Part shown: in pieces, positions 52,718-61,567 of the stretch
Layout of the letters: each line of letters begins with the position of its first letter
Numbering within the stretch: the first letter of the stretch is position 1
Assembly (NCBI GenBank): GCA_017405595.1
Contig: JAFRAC010000024.1
Coordinates: forward strand, 1 to 64,000
Length of the DNA: 64,000 nt
Source: Thermoguttaceae bacterium
GTDB lineage: Bacteria; Planctomycetota; Planctomycetia; Pirellulales; Thermoguttaceae
Reading direction: 5' to 3'
Notes under the pieces: generated by a model
Seen by the model: only the letters and a program-made list of their open reading frames with translations
Told to the model about the DNA's origin: nothing
Databases searched by the model: none
Position numbers and translations under genes: made by a program

Positions 52718-53826
52718 TGCCTTTCTTCCCCTATAGCGTACCAGGAATCCGAATCGCCGGAATCGCCGCCGCCGTACCGGCCGAATCGGTACCCCTTTCC
52801 TCTTTTGCCGACCGGTTCGAAAAAGACTATATCGAAAAGTTTTCGGCCACGTCGGCCATCCGGCAGATCCGGTGCACCGCACCCGGGCAAACCGCTTCGG
52901 ATCTCTGTTTTGCCGCCGCCGAGAATCTCCTCGAAACACATCAGATCGGCCGTTCCGAAATCGGGCTTCTGGTCTTCGCGACCCATTCGCCCGACTACCG
53001 CTGCCCCGCCACCGCGTGCGTATTACAGGATCGTCTGGGGCTTTCGTCCGGCTGCGGCGCGTTCGACCTCGGACTCGGCTGTTCCGCCTATCCCTACGCG
53101 CTCCTCACCGCAGCTTCGCTCCTGACGATGTCCGGCGCCCGTTACGCGCTCATCCTTGCGGGCGATACCCTGACCAAGGTCACCGGAAAGCGCGATCGCT
53201 CGACCGTGATGCTTTTCGGGGACGCCGGTTCGTGCACCCTTCTCGAAAAAGCTGACGGCTGCACAATCCAGGGGCTTTTAAAATCGGACGGCTCGGGATA
53301 CCGCGACATCATCATTCCGGCGGGGGAAATGCGCAATCCCTCTCCTCCCCGCCGCGACGAAGAGACCGCCGACGGCTGTACCCGTTCGCTCTACGATCTG
53401 ACGATGAACGGAATGAACGTCTTTTCCTTTTCGATCGGTCCGGTCCCCAAAGCGGTCAAAGAGTTTTACGCCGCAACCGGCACCGGCGCCGCCGATTACG
53501 ACCTTTTCGCCTTTCATCAATCGAACAAACAGATTATCGAAAAGATCGCCGGTAAAATCGGCGCCCCCGCCGAAAAAATTCCGCTCTGTCTGGAAGAGTA
53601 CGGCAACACATCCTCGGCTTCGATTCCGCTGGCGCTGAGTTCCGCGCTCGGCGGCGATCATTCCGACAAACCGCTCAACACCCTCTTCTGCGGGTACGGC
53701 GTCGGCCTTTCGATCGGGATTGCCGCCGCGCCGATCCGGCCCGGCGAAATCCTTCCCCCAATCGAAACCGACGCCTCGTTCCCGGAAGGGGTCATCAATA
53801 GCCTTTCCGACATGGAAGAAGACTGA
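52717..53826 (+). CDS. 3-oxoacyl-ACP synthase III (KAS III)-like
   Basis: The protein has 369 residues with the thiolase fold. The triad is visible: Cys122 in LGCSAYPYAL, His267 in AFHQSNKQI and Asn297 in EYGNTSSASI. KAS III condenses an acyl-CoA starter with malonyl-ACP. The N-terminus (GIRIAGIAAAVPAESVPL) is normal. It differs from housekeeping FabH in being coupled to a dedicated ACP with a non-standard site and in lying near a NeuD-like transferase. It may therefore make a special acyl group rather than start bulk fatty-acid synthesis. Confidence 0.85.
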   Translation: MPFFPYSVPGIRIAGIAAAVPAESVPLSSFADRFEKDYIEKFSATSAIRQIRCTAPGQTASDLCFAAAENLLETHQIGRSEIGLLVFATHSPDYRCPATACVLQDRLGLSSGCGAFDLGLGCSAYPYALLTAASLLTMSGARYALILAGDTLTKVTGKRDRSTVMLFGDAGSCTLLEKADGCTIQGLLKSDGSGYRDIIIPAGEMRNPSPPRRDEETADGCTRSLYDLTMNGMNVFSFSIGPVPKAVKEFYAATGTGAADYDLFAFHQSNKQIIEKIAGKIGAPAEKIPLCLEEYGNTSSASIPLALSSALGGDHSDKPLNTLFCGYGVGLSIGIAAAPIRPGEILPPIETDASFPEGVINSLSDMEED

Positions 53827-53891
53827 ACCGGTTCAAGCCCGGAGCTTTTCAGGCACTTCGACTGAAGAGAACCCTGGCCGGCGGTTTTCCT

Positions 53892-54557
53892 CTACCCCTC
53901 CTGCGGCAGCCCTTCGCTGTCTTCGCTTTCGGTGTCGCCGATCCGGACCGAATGGAAATCCTCGTTGGTCAGGTACTCGATCAGGTCGCCTGCCCGTTCG
54001 GTAAACGACTGGAAGTAATGGTCGCGGATAAAGAGGAGGAACTGCCGCTTCTGCGTCATGCCGAGCGGAACGCGGCCGACAATCTTTTCGAAAATCTCGG
54101 ATTCGGAACGCAAAAGCGGCTTGAGCCCGCCCCCGCCGGCAATCTTGAAAAACTGCGCGCCGACCAGCCGGTGCCCCTCGTCGGTCTCTTTGACGTTCCC
54201 TTCGGCAAGCACAAATTCCCCCTGTTCCGGAATGAGCGATTCGGCGCTTCGTACTGGGACAAACCCGTGGCTCGTCTGATACTGCCACCCTTCCCCGCGC
54301 TTCCAGTAGGCCAGAAGCCGCTCGTTATTTAAGATGACGTAAATGTTCGAAAAGGCGATCCGGCGGGGAACCCCTTCGGTCTGAATCAGAGTCGGCAGAT
54401 CGTCAACCACAATCTGCGCCGAGTGCGGCGGGGGCGTTTCCTGGGGCTGAATCGTGATGATAGTGCCGCATTTCGGGCATTTCCCCCGTTTTCCCAAATA
54501 GGTATCGGGAGCGCTCATCGCGCTTTTGCATCCGGGACAGACCAGTTTAATGACCAT
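53892..54557 (-). CDS. Zinc-ribbon protein of unknown function
   Basis: The protein has 221 residues from ATG 54557, with AAGGA upstream. The N-terminus has a C4 zinc ribbon, CPGC...CPKC (KLVCPGCKSAMSAP, GKCPKCGTII), of a kind common in planctomycete proteins. The rest is alpha/beta with no known motif (FSNIYVILNNERLLAYWKRG, RQFLLFIRDHYFQSF). It is probably cytoplasmic and could be a regulatory or scaffold protein. The promoter at 54628-54656 is convincing. It converges with the KAS III gene 65 bases away. Confidence 0.65.
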   Translation of the reverse strand: MVIKLVCPGCKSAMSAPDTYLGKRGKCPKCGTIITIQPQETPPPHSAQIVVDDLPTLIQTEGVPRRIAFSNIYVILNNERLLAYWKRGEGWQYQTSHGFVPVRSAESLIPEQGEFVLAEGNVKETDEGHRLVGAQFFKIAGGGGLKPLLRSESEIFEKIVGRVPLGMTQKRQFLLFIRDHYFQSFTERAGDLIEYLTNEDFHSVRIGDTESEDSEGLPQEG

Positions 54558-54896
54558 AATCAGCGTTCCTTTCTCGAAAAACCGAGCCTCACTCCCCCCG
54601 TTTCGGAACCGTGCGTTCTCCCCTTTCATTCTAATTCGCTTCAGGCCCAAAAACAACGTTTCCCGCGGCACGGAGTGAAAATTTTAGCGGTTATAGCGAT
54701 TATCCGAAAAAATAGAGAAAGCTGGCAATTTCTCTGTTTTCAAAGGGGGCAAAGTTCGATAATGGATAAGACGTTTCACGGATGAAACGGCCGATTTCAG
54801 GGAAGCCTGTTAATTTCGGTAAAATAGAAAAACTATTATTCGTGTTTTCGCGGAAAACACAAGAGAACAGATCGCAACGATCGGAGATTTGGTAAC
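54558..54896. other. Divergent intergenic region before the FAAL fusion gene
   Basis: In 339 bases there are the minus-strand promoter (54628-54656) and the motif CGGTTATAGCGATTAT (54688-54703), similar to 21046-21061. A TAAAAT hexamer at 54820 lacks a clear -35. No gene is seen. Confidence 0.5.
54628..54656 (-). promoter_or_regulatory. Promoter of the zinc-ribbon gene
   Basis: On the minus strand TTGTTT (54656-54651), 17 bases and TAGAAT (54633-54628) lie about 70 bases before the start. Confidence 0.6.
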
Positions 54897-57800
54897 GTGA
54901 GCCAGATTCAAACTCAAACTTCCATATTCGACCACTCCAATTTAGTGAAACTGATCCAGTTTCGGGCGGCGGTGCAGCCCAACGATACCGCGTTTCTCTA
55001 TCTGAAGGACGGGGTCGGCGAACCGGGCCAGGAAGTTCGATTGACCTATAAAGAGCTGGACGAGCGGTGCCGCGCGCTCGGCGGCTGGCTCCAGCAGAAC
55101 CATTACGAGGGGAAACGGATCCTCCTTCTCTACCCTCCGGGGCTCGATTTTATCATCGGGTTTTTCGGCTGCCTTTACGCCGGCGCCACGGCGGTGCCGA
55201 TCTACCCGCCGACGAAAAACCGCAAGATGCTCCGCATTCAGGCGGTCGCCGACAGCGCCGAAGCGAGTCTGGCGCTGACCGTCGAAGAGACGATGAAACG
55301 CGTGCGCGAGCTGATCAACGAAACGCCCGACCTCAAGCGGATCGCGTGGCTCACCACCGACGTTCTGCCGGTCGGTTACGAAGAGAAATGGTCCGACCCG
55401 AACCTTGATTCCGACGCGCTGGCGTTTTTGCAATACACGTCGGGTTCGACCGGAAACCCGAAAGGGGTGATGATCACCCACGGGAACATGCTCCACAACT
55501 CCCTGCTGATCTCCACCGGGTTCGAGCATACCCGCAGCCACAGCGGCGTCTTCTGGCTGCCGAGTTATCACGACATGGGGCTCATCGGCGGCATCATTCA
55601 GCCGATCTACTGCGGCCGGCCGAACGTGATTATGTCCCCGATGTCGTTCATGCTCAAACCGTTCCGCTGGCTGGCGGCGATCAGCAAGTACCGCGCCACG
55701 ACGAGCGGCGGGCCCAACTTCGCCTACGACTACTGCATTAAAGGGATCCGCGAAGAGGTTCTCGACCGGCTCGACCTTTCGTGCTGGCAGGTCGCCTTCA
55801 ACGGCGCCGAACCGGTTCAGGCGGAAACCATGGAACGGTTCGCGAAAAAGTTCGAACGGTGCGGGTTCCGCTACGAGGCGTTCTACCCCTGTTTCGGGCT
55901 TGCCGAAGGGACGCTCATCGTGACCGGCGGCCAGAAGAGCCAGGCCCCGATCATCAAGAACGTGGACGCCGATTCCCTTGCCGCCGGTTCGGTCGTCGAT
56001 GCCATTCCGGGCACCGACCGCGTGCGCCAGCTCGTTTCGAGCGGCCGCATCATTCTCGACCAGACGGTACGCATTGTCGATCCGGAAACGAAAAAGGTCT
56101 GTCCCGACAACAAGGTCGGGGAAATCTGGACCTCGAGCCCGAGTGTGGCGAAAGGCTACTGGAAGAACCCCGCCGCGACCGAAGAGACGTTCCATGCCTA
56201 CACCTCCGACACCAAAGAGGGGCCCTTCATGCGTACGGGCGACCTCGGGTTCATGTCGGGCGGCGAGCTCTTCGTGACCGGCCGCATCAAGGACCTCATC
56301 ATTCTCCGCGGGGTCAACGTCTATCCGCAGGACATCGAAGCGACCGCCCAGCATACCGTTCCCGACCTTTTGCGGGTCAACGCGGGGGGTGCGTTTATGG
56401 TCGGCGCCGACAACGAAGAGAAGCTGGTCCTGATTCAGGAAGTCGAACGCCGGTTCAAGGAGGGGGACGAAAAGAGAATCTTCCCGGAAATCCGCAAGGC
56501 GATCGCCATCGAGCACGAAGTGCCGATCGACACCATCGTTCTGGTCCGTTCCGGCTCGGTTCCGAAAACGTCGAGCGGCAAGGTTCAGCGTCACGCCTGC
56601 CGCGAAGGGTTCCTCAAGAACGAGCTCAACGAAGTCGCCCGCTGGTCGCTTGCCGAAGAGACGGGGGACCAGATCAATATTGTCACACTTCCGAAAAAGA
56701 AGAGCGCCGGCGGCTATACCGACGCCGACAATCCGCTCAACTACGACCCGAACGCCGAAAATCTGGTCGATGACGACGACAAGATCGCGGGCAGCAAAAA
56801 AGCGCCCGCCTATCCCGGCAGCGAAATGGCGAACGTCTTTAAGGTCGAACCGAAAAGCGCTCCGAAACCGGAACCGGCGCCCGAACCCGCCAGGCTCTCC
56901 CTGGCCGGCCAGAGCTATCAGGATACCGTGAAAACGGTCCTCGAAGAAGTGCACCGGATCGCCAAAGAGCGGGCGCGGGGCGCGACGCTCGACACCGACA
57001 TCACCGAACTGGGCCTCGATTCCCTGGAGAGGATGGAGATCCTCGCCTCGCTCGAAGACAAGTTCGGCGGCCAGTTCCCCGAAGCGATTCTTCCCGACCT
57101 GATCACCGCCCGCGATGTCGTCAACGCGGTCCGCGAACATCTGGGCCACGGCGTGAAAGTCGAGGAGCGGGAAGGGAAGATCTACGAGGTCACCGACGCG
57201 TCGAACGATTTCGCGTCGTTCCCCGAATATCTCGAACTGCGCCGGAAACTCGATTTCGCCGAAAAGACCCACCTGAATCACTTTTTCGACGTGCACGACA
57301 CGATCACCGACGACGTCACCTACATCCGCGGCAAGAAGTATATCAACTTCGCTTCGTATAACTACATCGGCGCCAGCGGCCATCCCGAAGTGATCGAAGC
57401 CGCGCAGAAGGCCGCAAAGCAGTTCGGCACCAGCGCCTCGGCCAGCCGGATCGTCTCAGGAACCAAGCCCGTGCACGTCGAGCTGGAACGCGCGATCGCC
57501 GATTTCCTCGGCACCGACGACTCCCTGACCTTCACCGCCGGCCACCAGACGAACGAATCGGTCATCGGCCATCTGATGAACCAGTACGATATGATTCTGT
57601 ACGATGCGGTCATCCACAACAGCTCCTATGAAGGCGCCCTCCTTTCGGGCGCGCGCCGCCGTCCGTTCCCGCACAACGATTACGAGGCCGCGGAATGGAT
57701 CCTCAAAAAGCACCGCCAGGAATACCGCCGGGTGCTGCTCGTGCTCGAAGGGGTTTACAGCATGGACGGCGACTATCCCGACCTGCCGAAATTCGTCGAG

Positions 57801-58445
57801 CTGCGGAACAGGTACAAGACGCTCCTGATGATCGACGAGGCGCACTCGATCGGCGTACTCGGCAAAACGGGGCGCGGGATCGGCGAGTTCTTCAACGTGA
57901 ACCGGCGCGACGTCGATCTCTGGATGTGCACGCTCAGCAAGACCTTCGGCGCCTGCGGCGGGTATATCGCCGGCCGGCAGGAGCTGATCGATTACCTGAA
58001 ATACACCACCCCGGCGTTCATGTTCAGTGCGGCGATGTCGCCGCCGGTCGCCGCCGCCGCGCTGGCTTCGATCCGGCTTCTGGAACGGGAACCCCAGCGG
58101 TGCGAACAGCTCCGCGCCAACAGCCGTTTCTTTAAGAAGACCGCCAACGAACTGGGCCTCAACACCGGTCTGGCGACCGAGTCGGGTGTGGTCACGGTCG
58201 TGATCGGCAACTCGGTGAAATGCCTGAAACTTTCGAAATACCTGTTCGACCACGGCGTCAACGCCAACCCGATCCTGCACCCGGCGGTCGAAGAGAAGGC
58301 GGCGCGGATCCGTTTCTTCCTGACCTGGTCGCATACCGAAAGCGAAATGCGCACCGCGCTTGAACTCACGGCGCAGGGTCTCGCCGAAATCGAAAGGGAA
58401 GATAACGAGGTGCAGACGCAGATCTTCATCGGCAAGAAAAAATAA
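54897..58445 (+). CDS. Fatty acyl-AMP ligase - ACP - alpha-oxoamine synthase fusion
   Basis: The protein has 1182 residues with a GTG start and GGAG at 54882. Residues 1-590 are a fatty acyl-AMP ligase (FLQYTSGSTGNPKGVMITH, then GEIWTSSPSVAKGYW). About 670-760 is an ACP with GLDSLERM (Ser709). About 785-1170 is a PLP-dependent alpha-oxoamine synthase of the SPT/KBL/AONS type (SYNYIGASGHPEV; DEAHSIGVLG; SKTFGACGGYIAG with Lys1015). The chain can activate a fatty acid, load it on its own ACP and condense it with an amino acid to a 3-keto-amine. This suggests sphingolipid-like or other aminolipid synthesis. The product is unknown; serine or alanine are the obvious amino acids. Confidence 0.88.
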   Translation: MSQIQTQTSIFDHSNLVKLIQFRAAVQPNDTAFLYLKDGVGEPGQEVRLTYKELDERCRALGGWLQQNHYEGKRILLLYPPGLDFIIGFFGCLYAGATAVPIYPPTKNRKMLRIQAVADSAEASLALTVEETMKRVRELINETPDLKRIAWLTTDVLPVGYEEKWSDPNLDSDALAFLQYTSGSTGNPKGVMITHGNMLHNSLLISTGFEHTRSHSGVFWLPSYHDMGLIGGIIQPIYCGRPNVIMSPMSFMLKPFRWLAAISKYRATTSGGPNFAYDYCIKGIREEVLDRLDLSCWQVAFNGAEPVQAETMERFAKKFERCGFRYEAFYPCFGLAEGTLIVTGGQKSQAPIIKNVDADSLAAGSVVDAIPGTDRVRQLVSSGRIILDQTVRIVDPETKKVCPDNKVGEIWTSSPSVAKGYWKNPAATEETFHAYTSDTKEGPFMRTGDLGFMSGGELFVTGRIKDLIILRGVNVYPQDIEATAQHTVPDLLRVNAGGAFMVGADNEEKLVLIQEVERRFKEGDEKRIFPEIRKAIAIEHEVPIDTIVLVRSGSVPKTSSGKVQRHACREGFLKNELNEVARWSLAEETGDQINIVTLPKKKSAGGYTDADNPLNYDPNAENLVDDDDKIAGSKKAPAYPGSEMANVFKVEPKSAPKPEPAPEPARLSLAGQSYQDTVKTVLEEVHRIAKERARGATLDTDITELGLDSLERMEILASLEDKFGGQFPEAILPDLITARDVVNAVREHLGHGVKVEEREGKIYEVTDASNDFASFPEYLELRRKLDFAEKTHLNHFFDVHDTITDDVTYIRGKKYINFASYNYIGASGHPEVIEAAQKAAKQFGTSASASRIVSGTKPVHVELERAIADFLGTDDSLTFTAGHQTNESVIGHLMNQYDMILYDAVIHNSSYEGALLSGARRRPFPHNDYEAAEWILKKHRQEYRRVLLVLEGVYSMDGDYPDLPKFVELRNRYKTLLMIDEAHSIGVLGKTGRGIGEFFNVNRRDVDLWMCTLSKTFGACGGYIAGRQELIDYLKYTTPAFMFSAAMSPPVAAAALASIRLLEREPQRCEQLRANSRFFKKTANELGLNTGLATESGVVTVVIGNSVKCLKLSKYLFDHGVNANPILHPAVEEKAARIRFFLTWSHTESEMRTALELTAQGLAEIEREDNEVQTQIFIGKKK

Positions 58446-58465
58446 GCCTCCGGAAACGGCGTCCG

Positions 58466-58506
58466 AAGGGCGGTTTTCCCGAACCGGAAAACCGCCCTTT
58501 TTCTTC
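58466..58506 (+). terminator. Intrinsic terminator after the FAAL fusion gene
   Basis: AAGGGCGGTTTTCC (58466-58479) pairs perfectly with its complement (58486-58499) around CGAACC, followed by TTTTCTT. Confidence 0.9.
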
Positions 58507-58558
58507 GGCCCGCCGCCTTGGCCGTTCCTCCCGCCGGTTCCGGCACCGGGCGGGAAAG

Positions 58559-58587
58559 ATGACAACCGGAATCTTTTCTGTTATAAT
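58559..58587 (+). promoter_or_regulatory. Promoter of the beta-helix hydrolase gene
   Basis: ATGACA (58559-58564), 17 bases and TATAAT (58582-58587) lie about 60 bases before the start at 58646. Confidence 0.65.
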
Positions 58588-58645
58588 TTTCCCTGATCGC
58601 CTGAACTTTGCACGATTCACTTCCTCTCAGAAAGGAACCCCCCCG

Positions 58646-60742
58646 ATGCGCCCGCGAACAGCTGTTTTCCTTCTCCTCCTTTTCCTCTTCCCCGCCTGCG
58701 CTCTCCGGGCGGGCGATTTCGAGATCATGCTTCCCCGGCCGTACGAGGCGGATACCGTCCTGTGGGTTTCTCCCGACGGGAGCGACAGCGCCGGCGGAAC
58801 CGAATCGGACCCCTTAGCCACACTCGCGGGTGCGGCGCGGGCGGTCGCCGCCGCCAGGAAGGCCGCGCCGGAAAAGACGGTCTGCGTCTATTTCAAAGAG
58901 GGGATCTACCCGGTCACCGAACCGGCAATCCTCGAAAATCTGCATTCCCCCGCCGAAAAGCCGATCCTGTTCCGTTCCGCGCCGGGCGCCGAGGGGAAAT
59001 GCGTCTTTACCGGCAAGAAAGCGGTCATCGGGTGGGAACAGCTTGCGTCGAGTGAATTCTGGAAAAACGCGCCCGAAGAGTTCAAATCCCGCGTCCGGCC
59101 CGAAGCCGTTCCGCAGATCTGGACCGCGCCGTACGCCCCTTGCGAAACCGCCGACTACGCCCCCGAAACGATGGGAAAGCGGCAGGAGTTTTTCGCCGGC
59201 GGCCGGGCGCAGACGCTCGCCCGCTGGCCGAACGAGGGGTTTGCCTCCTCGGGTAAAGCGCTCGGCCCGACCCCGTTGGACCACCCCGACTGGGCACACG
59301 ACGGCACGAAAGAGGGAATCTTCGAAGCGGACCCGAACCAGCCTCGCGGCTGGGAAAACGAGCCGGGCGGCGTTCTGTTCGGCTACTGGTACTGGGACTG
59401 GAGCGAATCATACGCGCGGTACCAGTCGATCGAAGCGCAGGAGGGCAGGCAGATCATCACCATGCCCGAACCGTATAACAGCTACGGCTACAAGGACCAT
59501 CTGCGCTACTATGGGCTCAACCTTCTGTGCGAACTCGACGCGCCCGAAGAGTACTACATCGACCGCGCGTCGAAGCGGATCTTCTGGATTCCCGCCGAGG
59601 GAACCGATCCCGCCGCGGCGGCGGCCGAACTGACCGTCTACGAAAAGCCGTGGGTTCTGGAAATCAGAAATTGCGGCGGCATCCTTCTCGCCGGCCTCGT
59701 CTTCGAAGGCGGGTTCGGCGGCCTGGCGTCGGTCAGCAATTCCGACGACATCACCTTCGCCGACATGGCGGGCCGCGATTTTTCGGGCACCGTCACGGTC
59801 AGCGTCAGCGGCGGGTCGCGCTGCGGCGCCTATCACACACGGCTCGAAAACCTTGCCGGGGGCGGGTTCACCCTCGTCGGGGGGGACCGCAAAACGCTCA
59901 CCGACGCGCGCCACTATCTTTCGCAGTGCGCGGTCCGCAACCTTTCCCGCGTCTACCGCACCTACACGCCCGCGGCGCACCTTGTCGGGTGCGGGATTAA
60001 GGTCGAGCATTGCGAGTTTTCCGAAGGCGCCTCGTCGGCGATGCGGATCGACGCCAACGAAACGACGGTCGAGTACTGCCGGTTCACCGACCTTGTCAGG
60101 GAATCGGACGATCAGGGGGGAATCGACGCCTGGTACAATCCGACCTACCGGGGCAACGTTATCCGCTACAACTGGTGGGAAAACATCGTGGGGGGAACCC
60201 TCTGCGGCGCGGCGGCGGTACGTTTCGACGACATGATCTCCGGCTGGCTCGTCTACGGAAACGTCTTTGTCCGCTGCGGCGGGGTCAATTTCGGAGCGGT
60301 CCAGATCCACGGCGGCAAGGAAAACCGCATCGAAAACAACCTCTTTTACGATTGCCGCGCGGCGGTCAGCTTCAGCCGCTGGGGCGAACGCTATACAGGC
60401 GCGTTCCTCGATCCCGGCAACCGGCATTACAATGAGGTCCGTGCCATGTGCTATCAGGGCGTTGACATCAATTCCGACATCTGGCGCAGCCGGTACCCCA
60501 CGCTCAGCCGGATCGCCGAAGACGCCGATGTCAACACCGTCGTCAACAACCTTGCCGTCAACTGCCAGGATTTTCTCCTGAACCCGGGCGAGATCCAGCA
60601 GACCGAAAACAACACCGTTGAAACACGCGAGCATGCCGATCTCGCCGAACTCCTCGAGCCGGTCACCCTCGCGCGCTACGGGCTCAAGCCGATTCCCGCC
60701 GCCCGGATGGGAATAACCGCGCCGCCGTACCTCGGCCGGTAG
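58646..60742 (+). CDS. Exported right-handed beta-helix protein (GH141-like)
   Basis: The protein has 698 residues from ATG 58646. AAAGGA lies upstream and a run of C separates it from the start. A signal peptide (TAVFLLLLFLFPACALRA) precedes a domain of the form LWVSPDGSDSAGGTESDPLA, typical of beta-helix carbohydrate-active proteins. Beta-helix turns follow (CGGILLAGLVFEGG, GIKVEHCEFSEGASSAM, NRIENNLFYDCRAAV). The pattern and length fit GH141 or related pectin/fucose-cleaving families. Catalytic residues cannot be placed with certainty. It is followed by a DUF1080 gene, often part of polysaccharide use in Planctomycetes. Confidence 0.7.
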   Translation: MRPRTAVFLLLLFLFPACALRAGDFEIMLPRPYEADTVLWVSPDGSDSAGGTESDPLATLAGAARAVAAARKAAPEKTVCVYFKEGIYPVTEPAILENLHSPAEKPILFRSAPGAEGKCVFTGKKAVIGWEQLASSEFWKNAPEEFKSRVRPEAVPQIWTAPYAPCETADYAPETMGKRQEFFAGGRAQTLARWPNEGFASSGKALGPTPLDHPDWAHDGTKEGIFEADPNQPRGWENEPGGVLFGYWYWDWSESYARYQSIEAQEGRQIITMPEPYNSYGYKDHLRYYGLNLLCELDAPEEYYIDRASKRIFWIPAEGTDPAAAAAELTVYEKPWVLEIRNCGGILLAGLVFEGGFGGLASVSNSDDITFADMAGRDFSGTVTVSVSGGSRCGAYHTRLENLAGGGFTLVGGDRKTLTDARHYLSQCAVRNLSRVYRTYTPAAHLVGCGIKVEHCEFSEGASSAMRIDANETTVEYCRFTDLVRESDDQGGIDAWYNPTYRGNVIRYNWWENIVGGTLCGAAAVRFDDMISGWLVYGNVFVRCGGVNFGAVQIHGGKENRIENNLFYDCRAAVSFSRWGERYTGAFLDPGNRHYNEVRAMCYQGVDINSDIWRSRYPTLSRIAEDADVNTVVNNLAVNCQDFLLNPGEIQQTENNTVETREHADLAELLEPVTLARYGLKPIPAARMGITAPPYLGR

Positions 60743-60808
60743 AAAAGCGGCCGGCACCGGCCCGTCTCCCCCCAAGCCACACACCCTTTCAGAACAAGGA
60801 ACCCGACC

Positions 60809-61528
60809 ATGAAACGCAGCTTTACCGCCGCCGCGGCGCTCGCCCTCGCATTTTTTCTTTCCCTGACCCTTCTTCCCGCCGAAGACGGCGCCAACGCGTG
60901 GATCTCGCTTTTCGACGGCACGTCGCTCGGCTGTTGGGAAGACGGCGGCGAGGCGGGAAGCGTCGAGCCGAAGATTCAGGACGAGTGCCTGGTGATGGGG
61001 ATGGGCTCGATGTCGAGCGGCATCAAATTCAATCCCGACAAGGCCGAAGAGCCGTTCCCGACCATGAACTACGAAATCGAGTATATCGCCAAACGCCAGC
61101 TCGGCTGCGACTTTTTCGCCGCAATGACCTTCCCCTACGGCGATAGCTGCTGCACACTGGTCAACGGCGGCTGGGGCGGCACGCTTTTCGGCCTTTCGTG
61201 CATCGACAAGATGGACGCTTCCGAGAACAACTACTCTTCCTACTACGCGTTCAAAAACAAGACGTGGTACGTCTTCCGGATCCGTGTGACCGAAAAGTCG
61301 ATCGCCGTCTGGCTCGACGACGAGAAAAAGATCGACCTCCCCACCGAGGGGCACAAGATCTCGATCCGTCTGGAAATGAGCCGCTACGCGCCGTTCGGCA
61401 TCGCCTCCTGGGTCTCCGAGGGCTGGATCAAATCGATCCGCTACCGCCGCCTCTCCGAAGACGAGATTGCCGAAATCAACGCCGAAGCCGACCGCCAGAG
61501 CCGCTCCTGGAGCGCGGTAACCATGTAA
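60809..61528 (+). CDS. DUF1080 exported protein (3-keto-disaccharide hydrolase-like)
   Basis: The protein has 239 residues with a signal peptide (FTAAAALALAFFLSLTLL). WISLFDGTSLGCWE is the conserved start of DUF1080 (3-keto-glycoside hydrolase/lamin-like sandwich), followed by beta-strands to residue 220. DUF1080 enzymes act on 3-keto-sugars produced by oxidoreductases, such as the Gfo/Idh proteins at 28522 and 30159. Active-site residues are not certain. It converges with the lipoprotein gene at 61568. Confidence 0.8.
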   Translation: MKRSFTAAAALALAFFLSLTLLPAEDGANAWISLFDGTSLGCWEDGGEAGSVEPKIQDECLVMGMGSMSSGIKFNPDKAEEPFPTMNYEIEYIAKRQLGCDFFAAMTFPYGDSCCTLVNGGWGGTLFGLSCIDKMDASENNYSSYYAFKNKTWYVFRIRVTEKSIAVWLDDEKKIDLPTEGHKISIRLEMSRYAPFGIASWVSEGWIKSIRYRRLSEDEIAEINAEADRQSRSWSAVTM

Positions 61529-61567
61529 GCGGCGGCGAAGGGATCCCCGCGGGCGGCGCGCCTTCCC

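Noticed and set aside
54942..57383. 813-codon minus-strand frame opposite the FAAL gene
   Set aside because: The plus-strand protein has three complete domains; the antisense has none.
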